A stretch of DNA of 64,000 bases from Linum tenue (taxonomy: Eukaryota > Streptophyta > Magnoliopsida > Malpighiales > Linaceae), in NCBI GenBank assembly GCA_946122785.1, contig CAMGYJ010000004.1:23696188-23760187 (forward strand). The letters are read 5' to 3'. The position numbers and the translations under genes are program-made. How positions within the stretch are numbered: the first letter of the stretch is position 1; each line of letters starts with the position of its first letter. The notes beneath the pieces are model-generated. The model saw nothing but the letters and a program-made list of their open reading frames with translations. It was not told where the DNA came from and searched no databases. Below are positions 46,250-58,393 of the stretch, piece by piece.

Positions 46250-46657
46250 TCACTGGCCTGACGTGATTTCCCTAGCCCAAAAGATTGAACAAAGCTGACT
46301 TTCCTCAACCATCGCAGCGTTGCGGAGCACATTCAGAGACGGTAGAGAATCGATAGAGAAGAGGGTCGTATGTGTTCTTCTGACTTCTCGCGAGGAACTA
46401 AATTCCGGCGGAAATTTCTGAACCAAAAAGCTATGCATATCCAATTCAAAGAGGTCTAGAGAGAGACGAGAACCCAAAAGGCTGGGGTTTTTTTTTACGT
46501 TTTGCCTTCTCTCGAGGAACTGGATTTGGGTGTGCCGCTCCGTCTGCTGCTTCATTCTTGCATGGTCTGCGAACCAATTTTCCAAAGATTTTTGTTTTAT
46601 CAGGCCTTGCTTAATTAGAGCCTGTTGAAAACTGCTGCTGCGTGGTCTATCAGCCAA
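46250..46657 (-). CDS. Unrecognised 135-codon ORF
   Basis: A minus-strand open frame beginning MADRPRSSSFQQALIKQGLI. I recognise no domain. It may be part of the first exon of a gene or chance. On the plus strand a GTAAGT donor-like site follows at about 46737. Low support. Confidence 0.15.
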   Translation of the reverse strand: MADRPRSSSFQQALIKQGLIKQKSLENWFADHARMKQQTERHTQIQFLERRQNVKKNPSLLGSRLSLDLFELDMHSFLVQKFPPEFSSSREVRRTHTTLFSIDSLPSLNVLRNAAMVEESQLCSIFWAREITSGQ

Positions 46658-48060
46658 ATCATAAGAAGCGATTACCTCCTCATGGACCAGTCTTTGCCGT
46701 TCACGATTCTAGTGGGCAAATAGTCACCAATTCTGGTAAGTGTTTTGGTTTGTCTCCTGTTTTTACTCGGTTAGTGTGGGAACTTAGATTGGACTAAATT
46801 TGGCATCGGAATCAGTTTGGTATTTTCTGAAATAATGTGTTGTTGATCATTAGGTTACTTTATATGATTATCCAGTTTGGTAATGGAATTCTCTTATTCT
46901 TTGTTTGATAGCTATTTCTTTCTATCATCCTTTACAAGTACTTCGATACAAGTTTTTTCGTTGGATTTAGCATTTATATATAATTCCATGCCATGTGAAT
47001 AGGAATCTGTTGTCTGAATATATGATTTTCCTTGAACCCCTTGATTTGTAGTATGATTGGAGTGTATGAAAACATCTGGAATCTAAAATAGTAATACAAG
47101 TTATAATTATCAGATGTTTCTGAAAATTAGTCTAGGTTTAATACTCTAACAACATTATGTGGATGGTTGTTCACCACGTTTAATGCATTGTCGCACCGTA
47201 CGCTGTTAGAACTCAATTTTGTTCTCTCTCACTAAATGTCAGGTCAATATTTTTTTGCTGCATCCTGTGCCACCAAGATCTATTTCAACATCCATTGTCC
47301 TGACCTACACCCTCTCTTAAACCAGTAGGTCTGATAATTGTTCATTTGGATAATAAAACACATGCATTTCAATTGATTATCGTTTTGTTTCATGTCACGA
47401 CTTCTATATGGTTATATGCTTCATTTGGTGTTTGGCGTCGGCTTTTGGGAAGCTGCTGCATTTTGTTCCGTGTCCTGACTTCTATTTGGTTTTGCCTGAC
47501 TGGGATCTCATTTTCTGTCCAGTTTCTAAAGGTTATTGTGTGGACTTCTCGCATGCTATAATTGTTGATGCCCTCTATTAATATGATCATTACGGAATTT
47601 CATCATGGTAAGTCAAGTACTCAACCTTTACGCATACAGGCTGTTGCAACTCTTGAAGAAGGTATGTGTGAAATAGTAAGCAGTACTATTGCCAGTTAGA
47701 ATGTTTTTAAATGGGGAGTGCTCAGTATATTGTCGTTGCTGAATTTGTAAGTGAACTGAATTGCCAGCCACCACATTTTGCTGACTCTGGCCAACCACAA
47801 CAGAATAGACCATTTGCCCCTTGTGTGTTTATTTATATTTAACCGTATTAGTGTAGTTGAATTTGGGAGCCTTATTATGCGCTTTCCTAATCTGGTTGTA
47901 ATGTAGGGAAAGGGAGAGCCATCTTTTATCATCCAGAAGACACTTATCAAAGGTGTGTCATGTCCGTAGAAGATCAATAAGTTTATGACAAAGGTACATA
48001 TGGTGATATCAAATTACTTTGTGAGGATACCTTGCTGTGATTTGTGCTTATGGTTTTAAT
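46658..48060. other. No gene recognised; possibly Helitron 5' region
   Basis: Short frames in this AT-rich interval do not resemble known proteins. Helitron coding sequence becomes recognisable just downstream. I could not find the Helitron 5' TC terminus with confidence. Confidence 0.3.
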
Positions 48061-48842
48061 TTGTATGTGGGTGTGTAGTAAAAAAACGGTTGCACGACGA
48101 ATTCATGGAAATTTGTAGAAAGTTGTACCAAGCTACTCGACAAAGAAGGCAGCTTATTCTTCAAGATAAGAGACGTAGGAGGCGATCTGTGGTTAAAGGT
48201 AAAGGTAGCCATTTGTAAAAGTGTTTATCATTGCTTATATGTAAAGATAGTTTGTACTTATTTATATGCTCACTACATTCGGTGTGGTAATTTTCCAGGT
48301 TCTACGGGTGTTGAAATGGAGTTTGCAACGCTTTTGGGCAAACGCAGTAGACTAATGTGCCGCATTCACTTGCATAGAAAACGTTTGGGACGAACCTACA
48401 TTCAGCTTCAAAGAAAGCTATGTATGTTGTATTTAGGAGGGGAGCTTTTTATAATTGATGTGATGGTATTGTATATATCTATCTATACTCCAAATTTTGT
48501 CCAGTTGTATCTATTGGTTAGGGTACTCTGTATTTGCATGAGTTTGTTGATAGTTGTATTGTAATTTTGTATATATATAGTTCCTTATCTGTATGAGTTT
48601 GATACCTGGAATTCAGATTTTTAGTTCGCATTGTGGTGGAGATTTTTTTTCCTGTCCCAGTGAAACTTGATGCATTTAATTATAATTCTTTTTATTCGTA
48701 GGGGTTATTCAAGTGGTATGGGTAAAGCATGAAAGTAGCAATTTTATTACTAATTATTATTTTATTGTTATGGTAGAATTTCTTAATATTAATCTAAGTA
48801 TTTTTGTGCTTATAGTTATCCCCTTTTTATAATTTATTATAG

Positions 48843-50095
48843 GTATCCCTATTGTTGAATATTTTGATATTGGTCCTCCATCATGTACCTGTCAGCATTG
48901 TGGAGCTCTCATGTGGCGTTTGGAGAGCACTTTATCTACAAGAAATTATTCCACGTCTTCATTTTTATTGTGTTGTAGAAATGGAATGGTCAAACTCCCT
49001 ATTCGTAGGCATCCTCCTCAATTCCTGAAAATGTTACTTGAAGGTGATACCCCAGAAGCGCGTCATTTCCGTATTAATAGTCGAGGATATAATGGAGTGT
49101 TTTGTTTCATATCTATCGGTGGTAAAGTCAACCACTCCATGAATGATGGCCGCGGTGTTTATGTTTACTCAATTGGTGGTCAGATTTATCATCGAATTGG
49201 AAGTTTGGTTCCTCCTGAAGGGATGAGTCCAAAATTTGCACAGTCGTATATTCACGATTCAGACAATGAGGTACAAAATCGATTTAGCTTCTACTCATCT
49301 GATCCTGAGAAGAATCCATTACGTGCTTCTATTGTTGAAGGTTTGCAAGAAATGTTGGATACACATAATATTTTGGTTCATTATTTTCGGTCTACAAGAG
49401 ACAGAATAATTGAGGATGGTGTGGAGGAGCTTCAGTTGAAGTTATTGGCAAAACGTGAAATCAATTGTAGGGAATATGATTTACTTTCGGCAGGTGAGAT
49501 AGCAGCATTGATTGTTGATGAGACAGGAGAAGAAACTTTTTCACCGGATATTATTGTTCAACAGCGGAGTATTGAAATGGAGAGAATTAGTCCATATCAT
49601 CCCAGTCTAATGGCATTACAATATCTTGTTTTGTTCCTGTATGGAGAGGACGGATGGCATCCCAATATTTTCTATTCAGCAACTACAGATTTGGCTGGTG
49701 CAGGAGACAGAATGGTAACTCAATGTGATTACTATTGTTATCGACTTCAGACTAGGCTTGCTGAGTCAAATTCTTTGTTCCTTGCTGGAAAGTTATTTCA
49801 ACAATATGTTGTTAATGCTTATGCTCTTATAGAGGCTGGACTATTGGATTGGATGAGAAACAATCAATCAAAGTTGAGAGGACATCATTACCAAGGGTTG
49901 TTAAATTCTTATTTGCGTGGTGATAATGATCTGAAATTGTCTAGGAAGCCTGTGATTTGGCTGCAACTCATACACGTAGTCCAAAATACAAATATGAAAA
50001 TTTCCAGGATGCTATGGCCATTTGCAAATGGTTGGGATACCCAGATTTATTTATTACATTCATCTGCAACTCTAGTTATCCTGAGATATAGAATA
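48843..50095 (+). pseudogene. Helitron Rep N-terminal domain, first part
   Basis: After an AG at about 48842 the frame reads YFDIGPPSCTCQHCGALMWR, the Cys-rich start of Helitron proteins. It then runs for 400 codons with GYNGVFCFISIGGKVNHSMN, GVYVYSIGGQIYHRIGSLVP, SPYHPSLMALQYLVLFLYGE and GLLDWMRNNQSKLRGHHYQG (Helitron_like_N domain). A frameshift near 49965 moves the conserved DAMAICKWLGYPDLFITF block to another frame. A TAG replaces a sense codon just before the insertion at 50096. Confidence 0.88.
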
Positions 50096-52965
50096 TGTAA
50101 CACCCCACCCTAAAAATCATGGGTCGAACCACTGGTTCACCCGCACAGTAGAAAATACTAACGGGGTTTACGTATTAACTCATCATTCAATACATATACA
50201 TCTTTCTTTTACTAAACATAACTCGAGGTGAACATATATATATATATATATATATATCAAATCTAACACATTTATTAATATCCAATCTTGTTTATTAAAC
50301 ATACACATCCAATTCTAGACATCAAATCCAAACACTAGTTCGTTGAAACTCAAATCTCCATCTTACATACTTTGGTACAATCCATAAATCATAATAACTC
50401 AATCGATCAAGTTCGATGCAATCAAATTCAACATAATACATGTTTATGATACTTGGTTTAAAACACAAAACATAGTTAGAACTCTCCTCCGACCAATCGT
50501 CCGCTACCTCATGATGGAGTAGCAGTTGCACAGCTCCAACGTCCAAGCTCAGTCCCTCTGCTGCGGATCTGAACACAAAAGGGGAGTGGGTCAGCTAACT
50601 AATTTAGCTGAGTGTGTGGCGCTGTTCCCTCCTACACGGCGAAGTCTATAGATACGTTTTCCACATCAATCGATTAACCACCTAATCATGGCATCTAGGT
50701 TGAAGTCTCAACCTAATATAATTCTCAACCTAGCATCCAATATCCAAACAATGTGCAAGTGCAATGCATTTCCATTTTATTAATTTGGGCGCCAAGGTCA
50801 CCATACATCCACCCCCGCTCGAGCCTCATAATCTCGGTGGTTATATCAGAAACCACAATCATATCTCTCTGGCCACTGGCCTCATCGATCCTATTGATCG
50901 TCAGTAACAATATCAAATGGTTGGGGGTAAATGCAGGCCCTTTCTAAGTCTATGTGATTAATATGAGCATCATATAAAATCATCATTCTCATCATAATCT
51001 CAATATAATAATCATCAATCTCAATCGATCTTGGTGTAATTACCAAGTTTATGCCATAAGGTAATTTGTACATATCATGCATACTAAATTCATCAAATCA
51101 TCCATTCAATCATCGAGTAGAAATTCATTCGCAACCATCTATTGTTATCGTACATTCAACGTATAAGGTGGACGGTTTGAATCCTCGTACATGGTTCGTT
51201 AACCATTTAATCGGTGAATCACCGAGTAATTTGAAAGGCGGACCTGCCGTGGTAAAACTCCGAGAAGAGGAATGAGTGCCACTACTCGTAGTACACTTCT
51301 TACAACCATATTCCCAAAAGATTTCACCGAGTGAATTCCCAGGTAAGTGGACGAGTACCACGAAGGTCTCGATTAAAAACCACTAGCCTAGACAGAATTC
51401 TCCCATGGTAGCTGTCCATCATTCAAATTATTACGAATTCGTTCGTGGTTTAATGATTATTCCAAGTAGTCTTATTAGGGACATTATTATATCGTAGGCA
51501 GAATTTCACATAACTCATGGCATGAAATCACGTCATGAATTATTGAAATAGTAACAACGTAGTCTCAAGGAATTTCACGACTCGTAGGGATCAATTACAA
51601 AATCGTAAATTCCAAATACTCGATTATGAATCATCCAATTCTACTCGAGTATCAAAATCATAATAACGACATTCTTCATTTTATCTTCATTAAATCCTCA
51701 ACTATGTTTTAATATTAAACACATAGCACGTAGTAAAACACCGCCTATTCACCGCAGAGTCCACACACCTTATTTATGACGTAATTCAACTCTGCACAGC
51801 TGCTGTAAAAATCCCAATACTCCTTGATAAAATTCTCCTCGTCTTTACGATCCTGTAGGCGAAAACGGTTCGTCGTTTGGACGTCGAACGAACAAATTAT
51901 GGCCAAAATACGAATTCTGTCAGTTCTGGAAGTAACAGGTACTGAATTTATAATTTTCTGGTCAACCAGAGAGTTGACCCTTCCTATGGAAAACGTCCGC
52001 CTAGGTCCTCAAATTTTTTGAATTGACAGAAACAGTACCTGACTTTCAGAAACTGACAGTTCTACGTGGCCAACTTGCGAGGCTCGTTTCTCCCTCGTCC
52101 GACGTCGAAAATTGATTCCGTCGAAACGTGCGTGCTCCTGGGATCGCCCTCTTCGTAACGGTACCCACCAATCACAGAATGGTTGAGGTCGGAGTTGACG
52201 TCGTCGCCGTCACGGGATACCGACGAAACTCCGGCGAGGCTCCGACAAGGCTCAACGACGTTTCTAGCTTCGTGAGGAACCTCCCCAGACCCTTAAGTCG
52301 ATCTCTCCAACTCCAGAACGCTCAACACTCCTACTGATCTCTCTCTCCCTATTTTCTTCCTTGTGTTGAGCTTCGGTTCTCACTATATATAGCATTTCGG
52401 TGGCGTCCTTCTCAGTTGGTCGACAATATGGTTGTTGGATATTAACGTCGCCCAGCTCATGCATCGATTAATCAATTGGAATTCTTTGTACAGAAATAAT
52501 ACATGAGTGACGTGGTTGCTTCATTTCCATGAGTTGAGGAGCATAAAATTATATAAACTATGCTGGCCACTTATTGCAATGGAATGGAGAGCCACGACAT
52601 GGAGCTCCGGGCTTGGTCACTTTTCTTTAATATAAATCCCGTTAGATGAGCTTCAATTAAATTTAAGAGGAATTACGTTGACATGAACACCTGTTAGTCT
52701 AACTGGTGGCAGTGATGGTTTAATGACTTTAGGTCACTAGGTCGAATCTTGGCCATGACTTTATTTTTTTTATACTCTTTTCATGTTTGAGACGTGTTCG
52801 TATTTTCACCCTCTACCATACTCCCTTCGTGCTATATTTATTTTCTATATTTTTTACGACATTAATTGAGGAGGACGAATGATTCTCTCGACCTTGTCGA
52901 ATTCATTCTTTGTTGATGCATCGAACCGGTTTGGTGTAGATTCCACCCAGATACGGGATGTTACA
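50096..52965 (-). repeat. Left LTR arm (3' LTR of a minus-strand gypsy element)
   Basis: On the minus strand it begins TGTAACATCCCGTATC right after the purine-rich GGAGGGGAGAGT and ends GGGTGGGGTGTTACA. Length about 2.87 kb. It contains a (TA)n run near 50236-50258 and the block CAAGGTCACCATAC (50785-50805), both useful as landmarks shared with the right arm. Confidence 0.8.
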
Positions 52966-53085
52966 ACTCTCCCCTCCTTCATTGGATTTCGTCCTCGAAA
53001 TCAAATAGTATAATAAAAGTCTCTTCTGACTTTTTATTCAGAAATTCGATACATTATCGACATTGCCGATTTAATACAACGAGCA

Positions 53086-53580
53086 TTAGTTGGGAGGCAT
53101 ATTTGTAGAGTATACTTCGACTAACTCAGGGTATTTCTTCATCATACTTTCTTCAGTCTCCCAAGTTGCTGCTTCACCTTCGTGATTTCTCCAAATGACC
53201 TTAAGCATCGGGATGCGCTTGTTCCTTAGAACTCGTATCTGTTGGTCCACGATACTCACTGGCCTCTCTTCGTAAGTCAAATCAGGTTCCAGGATCACAT
53301 CTTCTTGTTGTATGACATGAGAGGGATCCACATAATACTTCTTCAACATACTCACGTGAAAAACATTGTGAATCTTCTCCAACTCAGTAGGTAAATCCAG
53401 TTTGTAAGCTACCGGCCCAATTTTGGCAATAATGTCATAAGGGCCGATGTAGCGAGGTGCCAACTTCCCCTTCTTTCCAAACCTCATTAATCCCTTCCAT
53501 GGTGATACTTTTAGGAACACCTTTTCTCCCACATCATAACTTACTTCTCTAGCTCTCCCTCTCGTTCGTCTGTAGTGGCG
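53086..53580 (-). pseudogene. Chromovirus integrase C-terminus with chromodomain
   Basis: The minus-strand frame has GEKVFLKVSPWKGLMRFGKK, APRYIGPYDIIAKIGPVAYK, LPTELEKIHNVFHVSMLKKY and, at the end, LKVIWRNHEGEAATWETEES. The last block is the chromodomain-like tail of Tekay/Reina/CRM-type Ty3/gypsy integrases, which in active elements guides insertion into marked chromatin. The rest of integrase and pol is deleted upstream of about 53580. Confidence 0.9.
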
Positions 53581-53599
53581 ACGTAACGGTGGAGTTAAA

Positions 53600-54075
53600 C
53601 AGCCACACCATCCCTCTCTCTTGATCGACTACGACTACTGCTGCTCATTCTTGTTGTGCCGCGGCGATGGTGAGAAGGATGGAAGTTTGCGAGAAGTAAG
53701 AAGGAAAGAGAGCCCATCCGGCTTTGGTGTTTGTCTGTGGGAAAGGAAAGCAGTGGTTGCTGTCTATTTGTTCCGCTGCTGCTATGTACTAGCTTGGCCT
53801 TTAGTTTATCAAGTACAGAATAATGGGATGTTGTGTGTAAAGGAGTGACGTGGGAAAAACTGGTTGGAGGATGAGTGAGGAGTTTGGTGATGGTTGCCAA
53901 TAATGAATGAATTATACCGCATTGCTTTAATTTCACCATCTCACCCCATCACCTATTAGTTGGATCTTATTTAAACAAGCTGAACGTGATCACTATAATG
54001 ACCAGTATACAAAGACAAGTGGGTAGGGACAGAATTAATCGCCCATTGATTCATTTCTTTACTGGTCTGGTAGTG
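53600..54075. other. Unassigned sequence inside the composite insertion
   Basis: Open frames occur on both strands (53621-53848 and 53939-53595), but neither resembles a known domain. It separates the truncated integrase from the next LTR. Confidence 0.3.
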
Positions 54076-54553
54076 TGTCACACCAAAATTGAGTACTAGT
54101 ATTATTTGGTTTGGTTCGAGTTCTCGAATCTTATTATTGACAGATTCCACCGAACATTCTATTCCGAATCTGTCCCTCCTTAAATCTTCTCCTCCTCGAT
54201 ACGATCACGTGGACGCAATCGTCTCGTTGTTTCGATCTCAAACGAATAAGTTGTGTATAAAATAGCATTGGTACATACGGTATTTTAATAACGGAGTGGA
54301 GACTTTAAAATTACATATCTCACTCGTTTGGAATCCAAATTTACTTCCGTAAAATCCTACGTGATCATGGCAGAATTTTCTACATTATAGATTCGAATTT
54401 TTTTCGAGATACCTTATCTATAGTTCCAGAATATTTTTCATTTCAAAAATCAAGTCGATAAGGTCGCAACTAATTCTTCGAGCATTGTTGAAATTCTTGA
54501 TTCATCAATAAACCAAATTGATTTATAAATTGACCGAGGTTTGGGATGTTACA
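54076..54553 (-). repeat. Second, shorter LTR inside the composite
   Basis: On the minus strand it starts TGTAACATCCCAAACCTCGG, directly after a purine-rich AAGAGGGGGAGAGT tract, and ends TTGGTGTGACA. Length about 478 bp. It therefore looks like the 3' LTR of another minus-strand gypsy element whose interior is mostly gone. No target duplication is visible. Confidence 0.65.
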
Positions 54554-54799
54554 ACTCTCCCCCTCTTAATTGGATTTTTTCCTCGAAATCAAGGTGTTTG
54601 TCAATCTGGCCGTACACATCTTTCGAACCAACTTCATTGTGAATAACGTTTAATTAAGGCACCGAGGATGGTCAACCCTCTTATTTTCCCATGTCTCTTC
54701 TCATTGGGTTGTGGTGATTTGAGATGTGGAACCATTGAATAATGTAAACCTATATCCATAAGCATTAGGTTAATCATATCTTGAGGGCTACACTTTTAT

Positions 54800-57700
54800 T
54801 AGTTCAACGTGCACCCGTACTCATGCCTTGTTGGTCCCTCTGGCCGTGTTCCAATTATAATGGCAACAACCACTGACGAACCGGTGTCGTCGACATCAAA
54901 AAAACTCCAAAGGGCTGGTACCATGACAAAGAGGACGACCACAGGAGCGTGCACGTTTTGACGAAACTCGTTTTGGACGTCGGACGAGCAAGAACCGAGC
55001 TCCGCAAGTTTGTAACATAAAACTGCCGTTTTACAAAACTCAGGTATCATTTCTGGGTGTTCGAAAATGTAGAGGACCTAGACGTAATTTTTCTAAGAGG
55101 TCACGGTCAACAAGATTTGATTGACTGGTAAATACTAGATTTAGTACCTGGTACTTTGTGTTTTGACATAATTAGTATCTTGTCCATAATTCGTTCGTTT
55201 GACGTCCAAACGACAAACCGTCTTCGCCTACAGGACTGTGAGAATGAGGAGAATATTATGAAACCAAGATCTAGAATTTCCAGAGCTTCACAGAATCGGA
55301 TTTCGTCATAAATAAGGTGTGTGGGCTAACGGTAAAAGGGAACCGGAATTACGTGTTTATTTCTAAATACGCATGATTGAGTTGATGATTAATGATTATG
55401 ATGGATTTGTGATTGATTCATGATTGTGATCTTGGATGAAATTGTTGATGAAGTTAACTGATTTTTATGGTAATAATTATTATTAATCCGCATTCGAATT
55501 GTTGACGTATATGGTAAACTCTGAATATTTCCTGAAAATGTCTATTGAGATCCGAATGAGGAAAGTAAATTTAAGGAGTTTTGAAATGGTTTTTAGTCAT
55601 GAGATCTTACCATGAGAATGATTATATTGGTAATAATTGAGTTTTCGGAATTAATTGAAGTTATGACGTTAAAAGGGTGAAATTGGGAATTAATAAATTG
55701 GATGAGTATATGAGAAGTGAATTCTGGTTAGAATAATTAAAATAAAGAATTTATGAACTTTGTTGGATTTCTGGATGGATGAAACCAATTTCTATGTCTA
55801 TTTGTTATTAAAGAGATTATATTACGATTTTTAGAATAATGGCGATGTAAGGGAAAATTATTATAAACTGAATATGATGGTAAGATGATTATAAAGAGTT
55901 ATTTTAATTAAGATTGAAGTTAAGTTACATTTTAAGAATAATTTTTAGTAATAGTTAATTGAGTATTTAATTAAAATATTAAAGATAATCTTATTAATGT
56001 ATTTTGACGAACGATGATGTAGATTGTATTTTAAAAAATTAATTATTGAGAGATGTATTATTAAGGGAGACCTTTTAAAATGAACTTTTGATAATCATGA
56101 GAATTATATATTGGGTATGGTCCTTTTTAGAATGGTTTCAAGTTATTAATATAAATTCACGAAAACAAGATTTTGATCATAATATGTTTAGTTGATATGT
56201 TGATGAAATTAGATAATGGACGATATGGATAATTTGATGTATTTTTATTGTTATTATATGATTCGTATGATAATATGATTTGATGACGAATAAAATATAT
56301 ATTGATCATTGATATGTATGATTATGGCATGATGATGATAATGACAGGGATATTGAGTGATAGTGATACGATTGACGTGTATGAGTATGACGTGATTAGA
56401 ATATCGATTGGTATAAATGTGATTGGTAATATAAATATTACTGAGATATTTTGTGACAATGTTGATAGGACGAATGCTCCGATTAATGATGATGTGGATG
56501 AGATATTACCATGACCGATTTGTATTTGATGTGTTAAATGATTACGATGAGTGAATGAGGTATTGATAAATTGAGTACTTGGTAGATTTGACAAGTTTGA
56601 TTGAAGAGAATGAATTATTTATATCATTGAGAAGATGATGATTATATTGAGATTATGCAATGCATCAAAGTATGCATAGATGACGTGAGATATACATGGA
56701 CTGAGAATATCAATGGGACGCTGTTGATTTCTTGGATCGATTGAGATATGATGGAAGAGAGAAATTGATAATGTTTTATCATGTTAAATCACATAGACAT
56801 AGAAGGGCCTATGCCTACCCCTATGAGATTGATTGGGCTGCGGTCCTAATGAAAGGATTTATGATAATCCTAGATTGGATGAGATTGTGGTTTTTTATAT
56901 AACCACTAAGATGACGAGCTCGAGCGGGGTGGGCGTATGGTGACCTTAGCGCGCAAATTAATAATAAATCGAGAATCTGCATTTCATGCATTGCATATGA
57001 TATATATGATGGTGATGTTTTCCATGAAGGAAATCGTAAAGTGATATTTGATTGATGATTGATTGAGAGATTGATATGGTTGCGCCGAAATGGTGATTTG
57101 ATTATGGATGAATGATTGACATGGTTGATGATTAAATGATGAGTTGACTTTGAATGAACGGTTGATATGATGGATTCATGAGTTGAGGTAAGTTTACGAT
57201 TTTATGTCGATATACGACTTGATTAATGAAAGTCATACCATGAGGAATTGGGTTAAAGATGAATTTGGATTGATGACCTAGAAATAAAATAGATATTAAT
57301 GAGATTTTCGTGTGGCATGATAATTTGTTGATGATGTGTTTTTAATCAACAATATGTGATGATGTGATGACATGCTAACAATAGTTTTGCCGTATAGGCC
57401 AGGTCCACACACTCAGCTTAGTAGCTGACCCATTTTTCTTTCTAGATGTGACAGGTGTGGTTAATTGAGGATGACTTTGGCACTGCACAATGATCGATGG
57501 AGGATTTTGGTTTAAAAGGTTTTTCACATATTGATGTACTCCGAAATCATTATTTTTACGATTCGGGTTTTGAGCATGCATGATAGTTTACGTTAGTCAA
57601 ATATGATCATTAACTTGAGTTGAGCATGAACGGAGTAGACGAGATTGATAGTCTGGGTTTGGTGAATCCTGAATTTGACGAAGATGGATTGATGAATTGA

Positions 57701-57862
57701 GAATATGATTTTATTAAATTGTTATGATGAGTTGAATTTTAAACATATGAGAATGATGTGAATGTGAGTTGAGTCGAGATTTTGAAAACGTAAACCCCGA
57801 GTGATTTCCGCTACGCGGTTGAACCATCGGTTCGATTCATGATTTTAGGGTGGGGTGTTACA
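54800..57862 (+). repeat. Right LTR arm (inverted relative to the left arm)
   Basis: The reverse complement of this arm aligns with the left arm. Examples are the GGTCACCATAC block (56938-56948 here, inverted), the TTGACGTCCAAACGAC block near 55198 against the left arm near 51875, and the terminal 75 bases, which I estimate at roughly 80% identity. Its 5' end (the TGTAACATCCC start) is missing. It is AT-rich, with long GATTGATGA-like stretches that give no supported gene. Confidence 0.75.
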
Positions 57863-57867
57863 GAATA

Positions 57868-58393
57868 TGGTTGATATTATTCGAGAATTTACTAGAAAAG
57901 ATCCAAACCGTGTTGATGTTATAGCAAGGGTATTCAAGATCAAGGTCGATGAGTTTATGATGGAGATCAGGAAGAAGGAAATATTCGGCAAGATAAATGC
58001 ATGTATGTATATAAATTATTTCCAAACTTTTTTATTTAAAATTGTTATACGGCTAATTACTGTTCCTAAAACTTGGTATTCTGTGCTTATTGATTATTCA
58101 CAGATGTAAAAGCAATTGAATGGCAAAAACATGGTCTCCCTCATGCACATACATTGTTATTCCTTTCCCAGGAAAATAAGTTTCATGGACCTTCTGATAT
58201 TGATTCAATAATTTCTGTTGAAATACCTGATCCTGATCTTGATCCTGAACTTTATGCTATTGTTACGACATCTATGATGCATGGACCTTGTGGTGCACTG
58301 CGTCCAAATAATTCATGCATGAAGAATGGGCGTTGTAGCAAGCATTATCCAAAGGATAATTGTACGCAGCCTAATCTGATGGATCCTACTTCT
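57868..58393 (+). pseudogene. Helitron Rep domain, second part with HUH motif
   Basis: Coding resumes MVDIIREFTRKDPNRVDVIA and RVFKIKVDEFMMEIRKKEIF. It then has a 101-bp intron-like gap (58003 GTATGT to 58103 CAG) and continues VKAIEWQKHGLPHAHTLLFL. HAH is the HUH metal-binding motif of Helitron Rep. MHGPCGALRPNNSCMKNGRC follows. It stops matching at about 58393. Confidence 0.88.

Larger units (their letters stand above)
50096..57862. mobile_element. 7.77-kb LTR-derived insertion with inverted terminal LTR arms
   Basis: The ends are TGTAACACCCCACCCTAAAA and its inverted partner TTTTAGGGTGGGGTGTTACA, flanked by the 5-bp duplication GAATA (50091-50095, 57863-57867). The left arm is a complete LTR in minus orientation next to a polypurine tract and integrase C-terminus. 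The right arm is a related LTR sequence in plus orientation. So both outer ends are LTR 3' ends. The interior holds another LTR (54076-54553). Removing the insert and one GAATA rejoins the Helitron frame. Confidence 0.85.
48080..58393 (+). mobile_element. Helitron (rolling-circle transposon), split and 3'-truncated
   Basis: Pieces of a plant Helitron Rep/helicase protein lie on the plus strand at about 48080-50095 and 57863-58393. They are separated by a 7.77-kb LTR-derived insertion. The 3' part (rest of Rep and the whole helicase) is lost where Athila-like gypsy sequence begins at about 58394. The terminal hairpin and CTRR end are therefore missing. Confidence 0.85.

Noticed and set aside
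50236..50258. (TA)n run as a regulatory element
   Set aside because: It is a simple dinucleotide repeat inside an LTR. Similar runs occur at 2490 and 3248.
56302..56594. ORFs on both strands in the right LTR arm
   Set aside because: They arise from AT-rich, GAT-repeat sequence and have no domain. The same region aligns to the other LTR arm.
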